Below are positions 22,171-35,100 of a stretch of 64,000 nucleotides of DNA, in pieces. The notes under the pieces were generated by a model. That model made no database searches. It saw only the letters and a program-made list of their open reading frames with translations, and had not been told where the DNA came from. Each line of letters starts with the position of its first letter. The stretch's first letter is position 1. Origin of the DNA: Shinisaurus crocodilurus. Lineage: Eukaryota > Chordata > Lepidosauria > Squamata > Shinisauridae. Location of the stretch: assembly GCA_021292165.1 (NCBI GenBank), contig CM037876.1:37186575-37250574 (forward strand). Direction: 5' to 3'. Both the position numbers and the translations under genes were made by a program.

Positions 22171-22721
22171 ACAGGGCCATGCAACAGTTGCAACAGGCGC
22201 ACCTCCCTGGCCTCGAGGCGTACGGAACACAGCCTCACCGTCTCTCATGCGTGTACCCTTTCATTGCCACGTGAGCGCAATACACTCAAGGTTACCAACC
22301 TATTTCACTGGGGTGATGCGAGAGTGGATTAATTAATGTGAGAGCTGTTTCAATTGTGATGAACATCATGGAAAAGCTGGAAACTTTGCTACGCTCTGAA
22401 TTTCTATTTCTTGCTTCTTCACCTCTCCTTATAACGAGAACTTGTTCTTTAGGAGCCATATTTTTCATCGGTGACATTTCTTAATTTTACTATAGGACAA
22501 TATGTTCTCTTGTGTTGTAACTGTCGCAGCGATTGCTTTTCCGCCCTCCACAGTATGTATGATCTTTCTTCAGGCTGCTCTGTAGCGGTAATAAAAAGAG
22601 AAAAAGAAAAAATCAAAGATGGTCTTCTTTTGAAGATGAATGTTTGCAGCTTGTGAGAGGAGTACCTTTGTGGGCCAAGAGTGACGAGGCTGCACTACAC
22701 TATTTGTGTTCTTGCCGTCTA

Positions 22722-23110
22722 GACCAGGGGTGTTGCACCGCAGGCCCAGTGGCCAAATCTGGCCATGCCCCTTCCCCCTGTCACCGGTCGGTTCCCACTC
22801 CCTCCCCCATCGCCCATCGTTTGGTGCTTTCCAGGCTATTGCACAGTCCCCCTCCCCATTGTAAAAGGTTGGAATGCCTCTCCTAAGGCTTGGTTACTGA
22901 CAGTAACAGCTCTAAGCTAAAATCTGCTGGTATTTTGGGGATTTTGGCCTCACCCCTTTGCCTTTATCCCATCCATCACTGGAATATGGCCCCTGGAAGC
23001 TTCTTTGAAATTGAATTCAGCCCTTGGAATGAGGTCCGGCTCCCTTGTTTTAGATCAGAGCAGGGCAATAGTATTGCTTATTCAGATCTCTTTGAGATTG
23101 GACCGCTCCA
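22722..23110 (+). repeat. dispersed repeat family C
   Basis: AGACCAGGGGTGTTGCACCG start; CATCGTTTGGTGCTTTCCAG and TTGGTTACTGACAGTAACAG match 11,700-11,950. Non-coding. Confidence 0.55.
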
Positions 23111-23247
23111 CCATTTCCTGAGACTTGCCAGGCTTCTGCCACCAGGGTAGAAGGGAGGGAGAAGCAGTGTTCACCGCTCCTTTCCTCCCAGTTTTTCTGT
23201 ATCCCCCCCCCATTTCCCTCCCATTGACAGCAATTGGGCTGAAGGAG

Positions 23248-23248
<1 letters not shown>

Positions 23249-23285
<37 letters not shown>

Positions 23286-23286
23286 T
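23249..23286. repeat. (TCTA)n microsatellite
   Basis: About nine TCTA units. Confidence 0.95.
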
Positions 23287-23289
23287 GGC

Positions 23290-23735
23290 AGCCCCACCCA
23301 CCCTCTGAACTTGGAGGGTTATGGGCATCTAATGGAAGGCAGGAGGAGCACAGCAGCTAGGATTGCCTCCGTGTTCCCCTCTCCAACCAAAACATTTAGA
23401 TGGCCAATTTCGTTCGTCCAAATGTTTTTCCCCTCCTCACAAGGAGGAGAGGCGGAGGCACCGCCTGGATTCCACAGCGGATGGCGGTGCCTCGCTCGTC
23501 CCTTCCCCACCCTGGGAATGCTCCCCCACACCGGTTCCGAAGACTGTCTTCCACCTTCAAAGCCCAGCTGGCGTGGAAAGAACTGCACCAGCTGTGAGGG
23601 TGGGAGGGAAGGCACTCCACGGATGGAGTTCCTGCTGAGACCTTGGAAGGCTTTTTCAAGGTCAGAGTGGGAACTCTGACCTATTCTGTGGCTCCCCAGA
23701 CAAGGTTGGAAGGCCTGATAGGATTGTTCCCTTAA
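23290..23735 (+). repeat. GC-rich dispersed repeat family D, copy 1
   Basis: Aligns along its whole length with 62,815-63,265: TATGGGCATCTAATGGAAG, AACATTTAGATGG, a pair of hairpins, and GGCCTGATAGGATTGT at the end. Open frames inside are shadows of GC content. Confidence 0.65.
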
Positions 23736-23739
23736 TTCA

Positions 23740-23978
23740 TTTATTATATTTATATCTCATCTTTTTTCCTGCAAGGAACCCCAGGTGGCTTACATAATCC
23801 TCCTCCTCCTCCTCCTCCTCTCTATTTTATCCTCACAACAACCCTATGAGGTAGGTTAGGCTGAGAGTCAGTGACTGGCCCAAAGTCACCCAGTGAATGT
23901 CTTGGCCGAGTGGGGGACTAGAACCCGGATCTCCCGAGTCCTAGTCCAACACTCTAACCACAATGCCACACTGGCTCT
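23740..23978 (-). mobile_element. Sauria-type tRNA SINE
   Basis: On the minus strand: GAGAGCCAGTGTGGCATTGT (A box area, GTGGTTAGAGTG), GGGTTCTAGTCCCC (B box), then GGGCCAGTCACTGACTCTCA and GGGTTGTTGTGAGGATAAAA. This is the well-known squamate Sauria SINE body. A CTC tract at 23,803-23,821 interrupts its 3' part. Another copy lies at 57,484-57,716. Confidence 0.9.
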
Positions 23979-24189
23979 CATGTGTGCCAAATGTGTGGAT
24001 GTTGGAGAACAGGGTGGACGACAAAGGTAGGCATGGTCGGGCACCTGCTGAGGGCCTACAACCCAGCAGGGGCCAACTGACAAGAGCTCCCAGGTCCCTT
24101 TTCACCCCGACAACCTGCTTGTTGTTCACCTGCCTCTTGGTCAAAATATGTTCCAAATGGGCCCAAACAATGGAGGTGGGAAGGAAGAT

Positions 24190-24312
24190 ATGGGGTGGGC
24201 TAAGATTTTTTAAAATGTTATACTCTTTTAAATGTATGTTATTCTGTTTTTATTTGATGTACATCGCCCAGGGTGGCCAGTTGCCGGCCAGATGGGCGAT
24301 AAATAAATGTAA

Positions 24313-24316
<4 letters not shown>
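24190..24316 (+). mobile_element. L2-type LINE 3' tail
   Basis: ATCGCCCAGGGTGGCCAGTT...GATGGGCGATAAATAAATG resembles the extreme 3' end of the L2-type LINE at 49.8 kb. 5'-truncated. Confidence 0.6.

Positions 24317-24358
<42 letters not shown>
24317..24358. repeat. (ATA)n microsatellite
   Basis: About 14 ATA units directly extending the LINE tail. Confidence 0.95.
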
Positions 24359-25799
24359 GTGGCAGATACCACTGCCTACTTGCTCACTGGCTCTCTTGCC
24401 TGTCCAGCGAGCAAGTGATGAGGAAGAGGAGGAAGAGCAATAGCTGTTGGTGACAATGGCCGTGAGAAAGTAGACGCACGGAGGGAGGCTGCCCACTCAG
24501 GTGTCTTGCCCAAGGGCCCTCCAAAAGCAAGAGCCAGCACTTTCCCACCACAGGCATCAATAGCAGCGCGTGCCAGTGCCAGGGGGCAGCTCTGGCCCAA
24601 GTGGCCTTAGAGCCCTCCTCTTGCACTCTATCAATGCAGAGTGTGCACGTGTGAACCTCTTGTTAAGGCATAGCTAAAAGGAAATAATAATCTGGAAAAC
24701 ATACACGCTAGTGGTGGAGAGGACTGGTGCACAGCCTCTGAAGAGAAATGTAAACAATCACACACAATGTATAGTTAAACCTCTCAGACATGACGATAAA
24801 ATGACGGGTTGTTCACGTCACAATTAAAAACAGTAACAACACCATTACCGCTCCCTAGTTTTTTCCCATGCTGTGGAAATATTTTTTGGTGACAGAGCCC
24901 CCTTGTGGCCAGATTTATATAGAAATGCCCTGAAAAATGCTCCCATACTAAGCCTGCAATCCTAAAAAATATTTGAAAATGGATTATAATCATTTACAAG
25001 CAAGCACGACTAGCATTTGGCAATAAATTATAATTCAACGGGAAAGGGGAGAATAAAAGCATGGCTTGAGGACTGTACATTTTCACACCAGTGCTCTTTA
25101 AAGTGGGGAAAATGTGTCATTACGTTTTATAAAAGAAAACTTATAAAAAGAACATGTTCCTTTTCAGTTAGATGTTTGTCATATCTATGATGCATGGATG
25201 CACAAAGAGGGAAAGCTACAGAATTAACAAGAATTAAAAATACAGGGGAAAGAAATCTATCAGAGACATAGAAGGAATATGCTCAAAATGGTGTTCGCTT
25301 GATGTAGAATCAAATAACACTTCTTTTTCTTTTTAAGCAAAGTATGTCATTCCTACATGGATATAATCCACATAGTTATTTATTTATTTGAAGACTATGA
25401 GTCACATTTGGGCAGCCTGCAAAGAAATGTACAATATTGAAAAATGCAAAATAATAAAATCACCTTTGTCCAAATATGCCTAATAAAAGTAGTGTATTAT
25501 TCTTACTATTATTATTTGAACATGGATGAAATTCTTTCATCATGACACAGCCCATGAAGAACTGCAATTATTATTTTTTTGTTCACTTATTTATGTATTT
25601 AGTGGTATGTCTATTGTCACTGCTGAGACCATCAGAAGGAGAGGAAGCAGCAGTCATACACCCCTCCGTCATGTCTGGATACAGTTTCAGCTGAGAGCCC
25701 CCTCTCACCTGCTACGAACTGCCACAGCGGAGGACTTCAGAGGAAGAGGAAGCAGTAGCCCTTCCACTGTATTTAGATCCATGGCCTGCTGAAATTTGC
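24359..25799. other. unassigned DNA
   Basis: AT-rich. Nothing recognisable. Confidence 0.4.
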
Positions 25800-25980
25800 A
25801 GCTAAGAATCTAGTGCCTGAATTTGCTTTTTTCCTCCCCCCTCCCAATACCCTTTTCTTTTGTGTCATGACTTTTGGATTGTAAGCCTCTAGGCAGGGAC
25901 TGTCTTATTTCTTAACTCTGTAAGCTGCTCTGGGAGCCTTTTTGGCAGAAAGGCAGGATAGGAATCCTATAAATAAATAA
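25800..25980 (+). mobile_element. LINE 3' UTR fragment (TAAA-tailed)
   Basis: Close relative of 6,975-7,160: GATTGTAAGCCTCTAGGCAG, GCTCTGGGAGCCTTTTTGGC, then TAAATAAATAA. Confidence 0.6.
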
Positions 25981-26759
25981 GTCCAGTGATTGTTCCCGCC
26001 TGCTTTACAACTAGCAACTTTCATCAGGCAATGGGGTGGGGAAATATGATATGGTGGGGAGGGGAGAGGGCCTTTATCCACATGTGCGTTCATTTCGTAA
26101 TGAAAAGAGCCGACTCGATTAAATTTTTATTCATTTCAAAATAACTGTACAAAACTATAGACAGGCACGGATGGGACTCCCATTGCAGACTCCCATTCAT
26201 ATTTATTCTTACAATTCAGGATGTAAGGGGCTTACTTGCGTGCGGGTAGCACAGACAGCAAAGGAGTTGATCTCAGTGCATGCTTCCGGGGGCCATTCCC
26301 CCTCCCCCAGATGCCCAGACATCATGTTATTCTGGAGCCATGTAGGGGGAAAATAGCACACACAGCCCCCCAGCACAACGTGATGTCCCGGTCATCTTGA
26401 ATGAAAAAATGGAGGTTTGCAGGAACACTCACTGAAGTCAGTTAACCTGCTGTTCTTGCAGCTGGTGATGGTGAAAACAAAAAGCTTGAAAAGTGAAAGT
26501 CAAAAAACAAAACAAAACAAAAAGAACAAACTGAAATGAAACATGAACACGAATAGCAAAAGGAATATGTCTTTATCAGCCGTGTCTTTTTGATATGTCT
26601 TTATCAACTGAAGGTGATCTTGATTAGTTATAGAGTGAGTGAGGTCTTTAAGTACAACAATGAATGTCATGGTGAAACAAACAAAAATCCCATGCACAAC
26701 CCAAGCTATTGAAGTTTCCCAGAGTACGAGTCTCTCCTGCCATGTAAGGCAGCCACTCA

Positions 26760-27450
26760 TGCATTGCCCAAAAAGAGGTCAAATGAGGACACAGAATTGC
26801 ATAAAATTTGCCTGGGTTAATTTATATGTATCGATGCAAATTTGGGGTGGGTGTGGGTGGGGAAATACTACAATTTAGATAGAATGAATCTCACCATAGC
26901 AGGGAAGATTTTGAGCTTTTCTACAGGAGGCATTTATTCATTGTGCACTCTTGATTCCTTACTCATAGTCATTTACAAATTCTTTAGACGATGTCATGAT
27001 CCTCCAGTTTTGCTTCTGCTTTTTAAGAGTGCTTTCCTGGGGCGGGGGTGGGGTGGGGTGGGGTTTAGAGCAGCAAAAATGGGGCATTATTTCTGAAAGT
27101 GAGAGAAAAGGTATTTTCCTACTTGTGTAATTGCAATATTCCACTATAGCACAGTGTCACTTGGGCATTATGTAGTGGGAAAGCAGGAAAGGAAAAGCTC
27201 TTTGTGCAGAGCTTAGAGCTCAGTTCTGTGACAAACTGAAAGTAGATACAGTGACAGCCTTGTCTAGAAACGCTCTGTGACCAGCTGACCTGTGTGCCTG
27301 CGCAGTCTCCTGTCCAGGTGCTATCCATTGGCAGGCAACTTCACAGCCTCTGTTCTCCGTTCTTATGATTCTTTATCTTTGGACTGGACACACTTCCAAG
27401 CAGAGGATGCCTTCAAATACAGGCCTTTCACCTGTAAAGCAGGACACAGG
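26760..27450 (+). repeat. dispersed repeat family A, long copy
   Basis: Contains the family A blocks in order without any of the insertions found in other copies: GCATAAAATTTGCCTGGGTT, ATCCTCCAGTTTTGCTTCTG, ACTTGTGTAATTGCAATATT, GTAAAGCAGGACACAGGGCC. A useful reference for the uninterrupted family. Confidence 0.65.
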
Positions 27451-27859
27451 GCCACACCACGGCCATGTCAGTCATGCTCCTCCTGTCTCTGTGGGCTCAA
27501 GTTCAGACCTCAACGGGCCCGCCCTCTGGGGTCAGCCATGTGACTTGTGGTTACCCAGTGGCGAAGAGACGCATTTGCTAAGAGTCAATCTCTTCTTCTT
27601 AATACTTTGCATGTTGCAAGCCCTGGCACGAACACTTGGTTTCAGGAGGACTCAGCTCGTTAAGTCCATGGCTCAGGTCTGATGAGTCCTGTCTTAAATT
27701 AAGCTCTGGCATCGACACCGCCTTTCTGAAAAATCAGAAGGATCTCTTTGAGCCTGGTGTCCTGCCAACTGCCTGGGCATAGGAGCTTGCTGAATGGTGT
27801 CTGTCTTTCTGCCCACAAAGAACGTTCCCAGTTGTAACCATGGCTTGGATCCAAACTAG

Positions 27860-28156
27860 GCTTCTACAGATGGAAGGGCTCCTACGGAAGGGACTGGATT
27901 CCTGTGGGACTGGATTCCTGTGGTGAAAGGGTGGGGTGGGGGGAAGAGAAAGATTTTTTTCACCAATTCCCCCTTCCCCTGCAGCCCCCTCCCACTGTTC
28001 CAGAGGGTCTCCTCCAAACCCTCCAGTGTAGATTTTCAGAGCAGCTCAAGATGCTGCGTGGAGAAAGGGGAATCCGTGAAAGTCGCTTCCTCCCTTCTCC
28101 TGGTGGAAGCATCCCTTGAGTGGAACTCCATGTTTCTGCCAGCAGCAGCAAACAGC
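27860..28156 (+). repeat. dispersed repeat family E
   Basis: CCCTGCAGCCCCCTCCCACT, CCAGAGGGTCTCCTCCAAAC and TTTCTGCCAGCAGCAGC match a degraded copy at 59,930-60,180. Non-coding. Confidence 0.5.
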
Positions 28157-28737
28157 CCATGAGGACAATCTGTCGAGAACTTCTGCTCATTCGCTTTTAA
28201 AGCTCCACTGAAATGAACAGGAGCTGCACAAGAACACATCCAAAAATGCATGGTGCTTTTGTCGTAGACATAAGCCCCAACAGATTTAAAGGTATTTTAT
28301 TCTGGCTACAGTACAAAGCTAAGCAGAAAGCGTTTCATATCTTTCTTGACCAGTGTGGCTCTTCATCTGCATCCTAGCCCATGCAAAGCTTCCTTCTAAT
28401 GGTCAATGTTTCAATGATTCCACTGGAGTAATAATTTTATTACCCAGCTTTTACTGCTGTAATATAAAATTACGCCCAATCACCTGCTTCGAACAATAAC
28501 CGAGACGCTAAAAGCGTCAACATCAAGATGTTTCATTTTGTTTTTTTGGCACTCAGCCTACAGCAGGCTGAGTGCCAAATTCCATTTCGGAGAAGATCGG
28601 GGTGGGGTGGGGGGCTGCACATTCCAGTGCTGGGCTGAGCTGAAGATAAAAGTGGGTGGGACAAAGGCAAAAGGGGTGAGGCCAGATTAATACCCCAAAA
28701 TAGCAGCATATTTTAACTTAAAGCTCTTACTGCCAGT
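28157..28737 (+). repeat. 580-base repeat, copy 1 (with hairpin)
   Basis: Nearly identical to 43,149-43,729 in the same orientation, including GTCGTAGACATAAGCC and the hairpin GGCACTCAGCCT-acagc-AGGCTGAGTGCC near 28,550-28,577. Its distal part overlaps family B. Confidence 0.85.
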
Positions 28738-28960
28738 AAGCTAAGCCTTAGGAGAGGAATTTTCAACCTTTGAGGATGGGGGGAAATTGCACAAAAGCAA
28801 GGAAACCACCGAATGATTGGTAGTCAGGGGGAAGGGGGTGGGACCAGGGGGAGGGGAGGGGAGAGGGCACTGCCTTCTGGGAAACTCCGGAGAGCCAGAT
28901 TGGGACTCCAGGTGGGCCAGATCTAAACCCTGAGCCTGAAGTTTTGCACCCCTGACCTAC
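28600..28960 (+). repeat. dispersed repeat family B
   Basis: Matches 1,630-2,030 through TTACTGCCAGTAAGC, AGGAGAG and AATGATTGGTAGT, ending near AAGTTTTGCACCCCTGACC. Overlaps the 580-base repeat. Confidence 0.55.
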
Positions 28961-30380
28961 ACAATAGTACAGCAATTTCGTACATGGCATGGTTATTTTT
29001 TTTATAAAAAACGCACAACAAAACACTACACATTATGGGTTCAGAGAACATTCTGGTGCCAAGACAAGGGCAACGTATGAGATGGTACCATTCTAGAAGA
29101 GAGGCTTCCCACTGGGCAGGAAGGAAGAGGGAGAGAGAGAAAAGCAAGTGGAAGAAAGAGAGAGAAAAGAGAGTGGCAGGAAGAGAAAGAAGAAAGGGCT
29201 GACCCCACCCATTTTTGGCTCTGGCTCTGCCTACCACTGGCTTTGGCCCTGCTCTCCACCAACATGTGTGGCCCCCCCAACAGATTACTCAAACAGGGAC
29301 CGGGCCCATTGCTTCTGCAAAAGAACATTCAAGGGATATGGGAACAGATTCTGATTGAGATGAGGAGGAGGAGGAGGTGGAAATTGCAGCTGAACTGCCA
29401 AGGACAGTTGAACTAGGGATAAGCAGGGAGGTGGAAGAGAGTCAGCCAGCCTCCAATACCGTGGGACGGATGCCAGAGCACACCTGAGGAGGAGCAGGAG
29501 GGGGGCATGCATGGGCGTGACTGGCTGATCCCAGTGTGTGGTGTCAGTTGAGAAGGGTAGATCAACGAAGATGTGTAAGACAGTTCTAAGTGGTTGGCTC
29601 TGAAGCAACAGGAACCGCCATAAAGGTGGGGGTTTTGATCACTTTGAGTTTGGAAGGGAGGAGGAGGGCCCCTCAGACTGAGATCAACTTCTTTTCATGA
29701 GGCCCCATTTCCTTAACCTACTGATTATCTAGCATTCTAATTAAGTTTGTTTGTTTTGTTATTGATCTCTTCAATACGCATAATTTGTATTTTAAAGCCG
29801 GCCTTGCTGGTTTGCATTGCCACAACAAAGCTAATAGTTAGAATAGTATGTGTCTGCCTTTGAAAGGAGAGAGGGAGAGACAGCGGCCCTGACAACCCAC
29901 AAGGGAATGTGGCCCTTGACAGAAAGAAGCAAGCCCACCCCTGCTCTAGTCTACCGAAGGGCAGGGAAGATAACAGTTCAGTCCTTGAGAGATGGGCCGT
30001 CCTGCAGGCCTGGCACGATGCCTCCTTATGCCACAACTATGCCACAGAACTATGTTCCTGTTCAGGCTTGCCGCCAGCACCGCCTCCTGTTGCCTATTCC
30101 ACTGGTGATATTCATCCCATGGGCTGGCTATCTACAATCTAAGGACTGCTTAAAATTGTCTTTAGGGACATGTTCAGGCTTCTCTCAGCAGAGATGGCTG
30201 CAAGCCAGCATAAGTCATACATGAAAAAGGTGTGAACGTGCGCGGCTCGTTGCATGAAAATGGGGGTGCGCATCTGATCTGAATGTAAATAGGAGTATCG
30301 TATGCATCTCATCCAAAGCAACACAGTACTGTAGGGACTGCATCTTTCCTAGGGTGCACATTCAGAAGAACTGCTGCCCA
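28961..30380. other. unassigned, AG-rich and GC-rich patches
   Basis: Contains a GAGAGA-rich stretch around 29,130-29,200 and a GGA-rich patch near 29,360. No gene was recognised. Long open frames track base skew. Confidence 0.4.
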
Positions 30381-30389
30381 TCCTCAGTT

Positions 30390-30620
30390 TGCACCTGGAC
30401 AGTAGACTGAACAGGCAGGCACACGGGTCACCTGGTCACATCTTCGGCACTATGGTGAGATGGGCTATTTTTCTATTTACATTATAATAATTATTTATAG
30501 ATTTGCATCCATACATATAAATTAGCATATGCAGATTTAATGCAGATCAGTGCCCTCTTTTATCCTCTTCTTTGGTGATGCATTTCCTTTTTTGTGTGTG
30601 ATTTATAAGTGACCACCCTA
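30390..30620 (-). repeat. dispersed repeat family A fragment
   Basis: CACCTGGTCACATCTTCGGC...ACTATGGTGAGATGGGC and ATATAAATTAGCATATGCAG match 37,340-37,520. Confidence 0.55.
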
Positions 30621-30904
30621 CACCAACTCCTGGCATCCTGAAGTCGCTGCTGGGGTTCCAAAGCCCCAGCAGGGCTCACTGGCCCTTGACGCCTCACGGC
30701 AGTCAGTTGGGTGTGCGAGCCACCAATAAAATATCCACACAGTGTCCAGGTGAGTTCCCATGAGGGGAATTGTGGGAAATTAAAACTGGTGGTTCACAAT
30801 GGTGTCTGACATGGCTGCAACGTAAGCCCAGAGGTGGGGCCCACTGATGTAAGAGGCCCCCCAGAGGACACTTTGCCAAAGGCCCCCTGAAACCTGGAGC
30901 TGGC

Positions 30905-31012
30905 CCTGATGTTAAGGGTAGTAGGCAACCCTGTGCTCTCCAGATATGTCCAATGGTCAGGGATTATGGGACTTGTCATCCAAAACAACTGGAGGACACC
31001 AGGTTGCATACC
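30905..31012. repeat. degenerate hAT-type MITE
   Basis: GTAGGCAACCCTGTGCTCTC...GGTTGCATACCCC is a diverged inverted-ended element related to 36,104-36,240. Confidence 0.45.
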
Positions 31013-31639
31013 CCTTAATTTTCAACTCTTAGACACTTTCTGCACTCGTAACATTGTGGGCCTGAATAACTGTGAATAAAGTGAGACTTTCGGCAGCCTG
31101 AGGTTTCCTTTAATAATAATAAAATTATGCCAACTGTCAAATATTTTCTAGATAACAACATCCTACAACTGAGTGAAATACCAGGAGGAAATCAGTGTGC
31201 CTGTTTATTAATGGGATGGGAGAAAGGCCAAATCTGAATACTTTAAGACTTTAAAAACAGCAACTGAGACATGCATCTTTTTACCATAATAGAGTTCAAG
31301 CATCACACATTTTCCTGTTACAAATGCAAATGTTACATTTGTACGTCCCAGTAAATAGTTTTCCACTGCAGTGTAAACAGACTTGACAGCTCAGATCTGA
31401 CAGGCCTTGCAGAGATTATAATTATGCAAATCCATAAAGCATTGAAGGAAGTCAGTCTCTTTAATATTCATGGGAGAATATTTATGTTTAATTAGAATAT
31501 CTAAAGTACTAACATCAGAGATAGATAAACTACAAAATGCCAATGATGACCTTGTTCAGCCAGGGGGGAAAAATAGAAAACAACACAATCTCTGTGTGGG
31601 GGAATAGCACAGCTCTCTGTGTGGGGAAAAAGCACTTAG

Positions 31640-31965
31640 GATGTGTGAAGAATTCATTTGAGGAGTGGAAATCTGTTGGATTTCCTCAGTTTGGCCCTAG
31701 GGATTCTGGTTTGTTGGCCATGCGCTGGCGCCGACTCACTGCAGTGCAAGTCGAGCCAGCTCGCGGACTTCTATCTGTAAGGCAGACAGCAATTTGTGTA
31801 TTTTTTTTCAAACCACCAATGGAATTTGCACAAAATAGTGCTGGGAAAGCAGGTGGCCTTAATGGGACTTGCATGGTTTGCTCAAATCGTGCTAGAGCCA
31901 CATTGTTGCAAAAATATGCTCAGAGTCCTCTCCTAGAGGGCCAATACTCAAGGAAAGGGAAGTAG
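31640..31965 (-). repeat. dispersed repeat family F, inverted copy
   Basis: CAAACCACCAATGGAATTTG reappears as the reverse complement at about 32,770-32,795. Surrounding blocks match too. Confidence 0.6.
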
Positions 31966-31984
31966 CACACCAGGGTGATGTTTT

Positions 31985-32560
31985 TCAAAGTTTTATTCTG
32001 CACAGAAGGTTCAGCAGGGGTGGGTGCCCAAATCAGAGCTGAACAAAGGAAGAAAGGGACATGAAGGTCTTTTTATACTTTTACACTCATTGGTTCATTC
32101 ATTTTCAGCAAATCAAATGCATTCGCTTAAACATGCTAACCAATCACATACATTCATTTGAACTTGGCAACAACCAGAGACATTTCTTTGAACATGGTAA
32201 CTTATCAGTCTTCAGTTACATAGAAGGCCATCTATCTCTTCTCCCCTTGGCTAGGTTGATGCTTCTCATGACCCCCAGGGCACCAGAGATATCAGGCATC
32301 CATGAATCTGCTACTTTTGGTACCCCTTATCGATTGAAGAAACTCCCCTTTCATTTGTACATCTGGAGTTGGCACCTGAGAATACACATCAGGGATGAGA
32401 CTCTAGCCAAGGAGAAGATATGGCGGTGCCAGGCATACAATTAAACAAAGAAGCGACACAACTCTTCAAGGTTCTCTGGCTAAAATAGCAATTGGCAGAT
32501 GGGCAAAGTTAGGAGAGCAGAGAGATTCGTTCATCTAACAATGTGTGCTATATATAACCT
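31985..32560 (-). repeat. possible LTR, minus strand
   Basis: On the minus strand TATAAAAAG near 32,070 precedes AATAAA near 31,995 by about 75 bases, a promoter/poly(A) spacing typical of an LTR R region. Ends and TSD were not found, and no internal coding region accompanies it. Low confidence. Confidence 0.3.
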
Positions 32561-32639
32561 TGTTGATTGCATGTGTATAATGGAACTTTATTCTTACATT
32601 TTGTAAATACACCATGTCCACTTTTCTAACAACATGCTT

Positions 32640-32945
32640 TTCAGGTGCTGTTTTGCACAAAAACAGCTATTTTTGCACACAATGGCACCTGAAAAGCACA
32701 TGGCTTAGTATGATTTGCGCAAATCACGCAAGTCACATTAAAACCACCTGTGTTCGCAGCATTGTTTTGCGCAAATTCCATTGGCGGTTTGAAAAAAATA
32801 TGAAAATCACAGTTTGTCTTACAAATGGAAGTCCACGAAAAACACTTGACTGGGCCCACTTCCAATTATCAGATCAGAAGTGGGCAGGAAATCTGGCGAA
32901 CTCAACCAAGCCAGAGTTCCCTGTTTTGGTACATCCCTACTTAGA
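32640..32945 (+). repeat. dispersed repeat family F
   Basis: Opposite-orientation relative of 31,640-31,965, with TTGCGCAAATTCCATTGG and a run of A after GGTTTG. Confidence 0.6.
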
Positions 32946-33129
32946 ATTAAAGAATTTTGAGCCCAGATATTTGGGTACCAGAACTGAACAGAGCTCACAA
33001 TTCTTCTACACCAATATCCACTCCTGGTAGCCCAAGTGTTTACCATTTCAGCAGTATAATTCAGAGCCAGTGGTGTTATCTGGTTGCTGCTATTGTTAAG
33101 CCATTGGGAGTCAGAAGACCTTGTTGATC

Positions 33130-33650
33130 TACTGGCCTGACTGAGGGAATATCTGAAGAAATCCTAATTGGTTATCTGAAGGAACGCCTTGTCCCATACG
33201 TGCCTACCCAAACCCTGAGATCCTCTTCGGAGGTCCTTCTCAGAGAGCCCCCTCCAAAAGAGGCTAGGAGGGTGGCTACTAGGGGAAGGGCCTTCTCAGT
33301 TGTGGCACCCCATCTCTGGAATCAACCCCCCAAGGAGGTGTGCCTGGTGCCTACTCTTTATTCCTTCAGGCGCCAGGTGAAGACCTTTTTATTTACCCAA
33401 TATTTTAATGGTTAGATTTTTATTCCCATTTTTATTATCACTGCTGTACCTCCGGTCTGATTCATCTGGCTGCTTTGTTTTATTGTTTTGTATTATATTG
33501 TATTTGTATTTCTATTTTAATGATATTTTTGGTTTTAAGATTGTTTTTATCCTGTTTTTCTTGTAAACCACCCAGCCCCAGGGAGCCTTTGGGCTGATGG
33601 GCAGGTAAATAAATATATTAAATAAAATAAATAATAATAAATAAATCCTT
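33130..33650 (+). pseudogene. L2-type LINE, ORF2 C-terminus and 3' UTR
   Basis: A frame at about 33,185-33,415 encodes the ORF2 end of an L2-type LINE (LREPPPKEARRVATRGRAFS, VVAPHLWNQPPKEV, SFRRQVKTFLFTQYF), stopping at 33,413-33,415. The 3' UTR contains TTGTAAACCACCCAGCCCCA and ends in a TAAATAAAT tail. 5'-truncated, so without catalytic domains. The same module occurs at 49,460-49,842. Confidence 0.85.
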
Positions 33651-34716
33651 GCCAGGTCAGTTATAATCAAAGAGTAAAATGTTTCATCATTCTTGCTAAC
33701 TCCTCATTCATTTCTATAGCAACCTGGTATGATGACTGTAATTTGGAAGGCTATAAATGGCAATCATCCTACTCCTGAGGTCATGGGTATACCACAGTAG
33801 TTTGCCTATACTTAGCAATAGCAAATGCTGACTTTCTAATATGGGGCACATAAGATGTGTGAAAGCCCTGATGTTCACACAAGCCACTTAGTTATACAGA
33901 ACAAGGGCCAAAACAGATGTTACTCAAAATATGTGTCTAGAAGCTATGTCTCTCCCCCCAGTTTTACTCTAGAGTAGGTGCAGCCCCCCCCCTCTGGATT
34001 AGGTCCCTAGTGTGGGGTGGTAGGGGGGCTTTTAAGATTTGGGCTAGGCCCCTTGGGCCTACTCTAGAATAAAAATGAAAAAGGCATAGCTGGTAGACAC
34101 CCATTTCAAGTCCTATCTGTTTTGGCCCCAAGATCCCCAACATTCCAGTGACAAGTTCTTCTCATCTATTTAGAAACCTACCAAAAAGAGAGGAAAAGGA
34201 CTAAAGTTTTGGAGATTTTAAGCATATAATGCTCGACATGCAGATGGACTTGATGGAGTGAAGAATCATCCTTGTGGGAAATAGGGAGCTGTTGTTCAGC
34301 AAAAGTAAAGAAAAGACTTATTCCGTAGGACTCTGCACCTGTAAAGAGACTGACTGAAGATGATATGAACCTTGCCTTGTTCATTGTTGGTTGACTTCCT
34401 GCCTCTGCATTTCTCACCAGCTTTCTTGATTGTTACTAACTATGCCAGGTTTCTGATGACTCGTGGCATTGTGCTCTGGTCATCGCCATCCCGTTAGCGA
34501 CTCAGCACTTCCTGCGAAAGCTCTTCTGTGGCTCATTTTCTAAACAAATGGAGATCCAGAAATTGCTGTGGCACCATTATAATCAATTGCTTTATACTTT
34601 CTGCTGGTTCGAAGCAATCTGCACTTTTGCAAGAAATAAAATAAAACTGCCATTCTGCACCTTGGGGGGGGGGGAGCTCCGTCTCAAAAGACCAGGCATT
34701 TACATTGCTGATTTTC
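33651..34716. other. unassigned DNA
   Basis: No recognisable gene or element. Confidence 0.4.
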
Positions 34717-34865
34717 ACTCAATGGTGCTATTGTCAAGGAACACGTGGTTCCATTCTGTGGAGAAAGCCAACCTAAGCCCCCTGCCTGACACACACACAC
34801 TCACCAAGGAGGGGGGAAGGAGACCGGGGGGGGGGGGGAGACAGCCAGTCTCCACAGATGACAAA

Positions 34866-35100
34866 GGGGACAAACAACATCTGCATAGAATCACCCCAGG
34901 GGGGAAGGCAGGAAGCATCCCCAGGTTTGTCAATGCTCTCGCATATCAGCCCCATCTACATAAGACTTGAATACCTCTCCAAAAGGGGACAAACAACATC
35001 TGCATAGAATCACCCCAGGGGGGAAGGCAGGAAGCATCACCAGGTTTGTCAATGCTCTCGCATATCAGCCCCATCTACATAAGACTTGAATACCTCTCCA
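34866..35100 (+). repeat. 119-base tandem duplication in LTR
   Basis: GGGGACAAACAACATCTGCA starts at 34,866 and again at 34,985. The copies differ at about one base. Confidence 0.95.

Noticed and set aside
23125..23679. 184-residue plus-strand frame
   Set aside because: Spans a TCTA microsatellite and repeat family D, which recurs at 62.8 kb with different frame interruptions.
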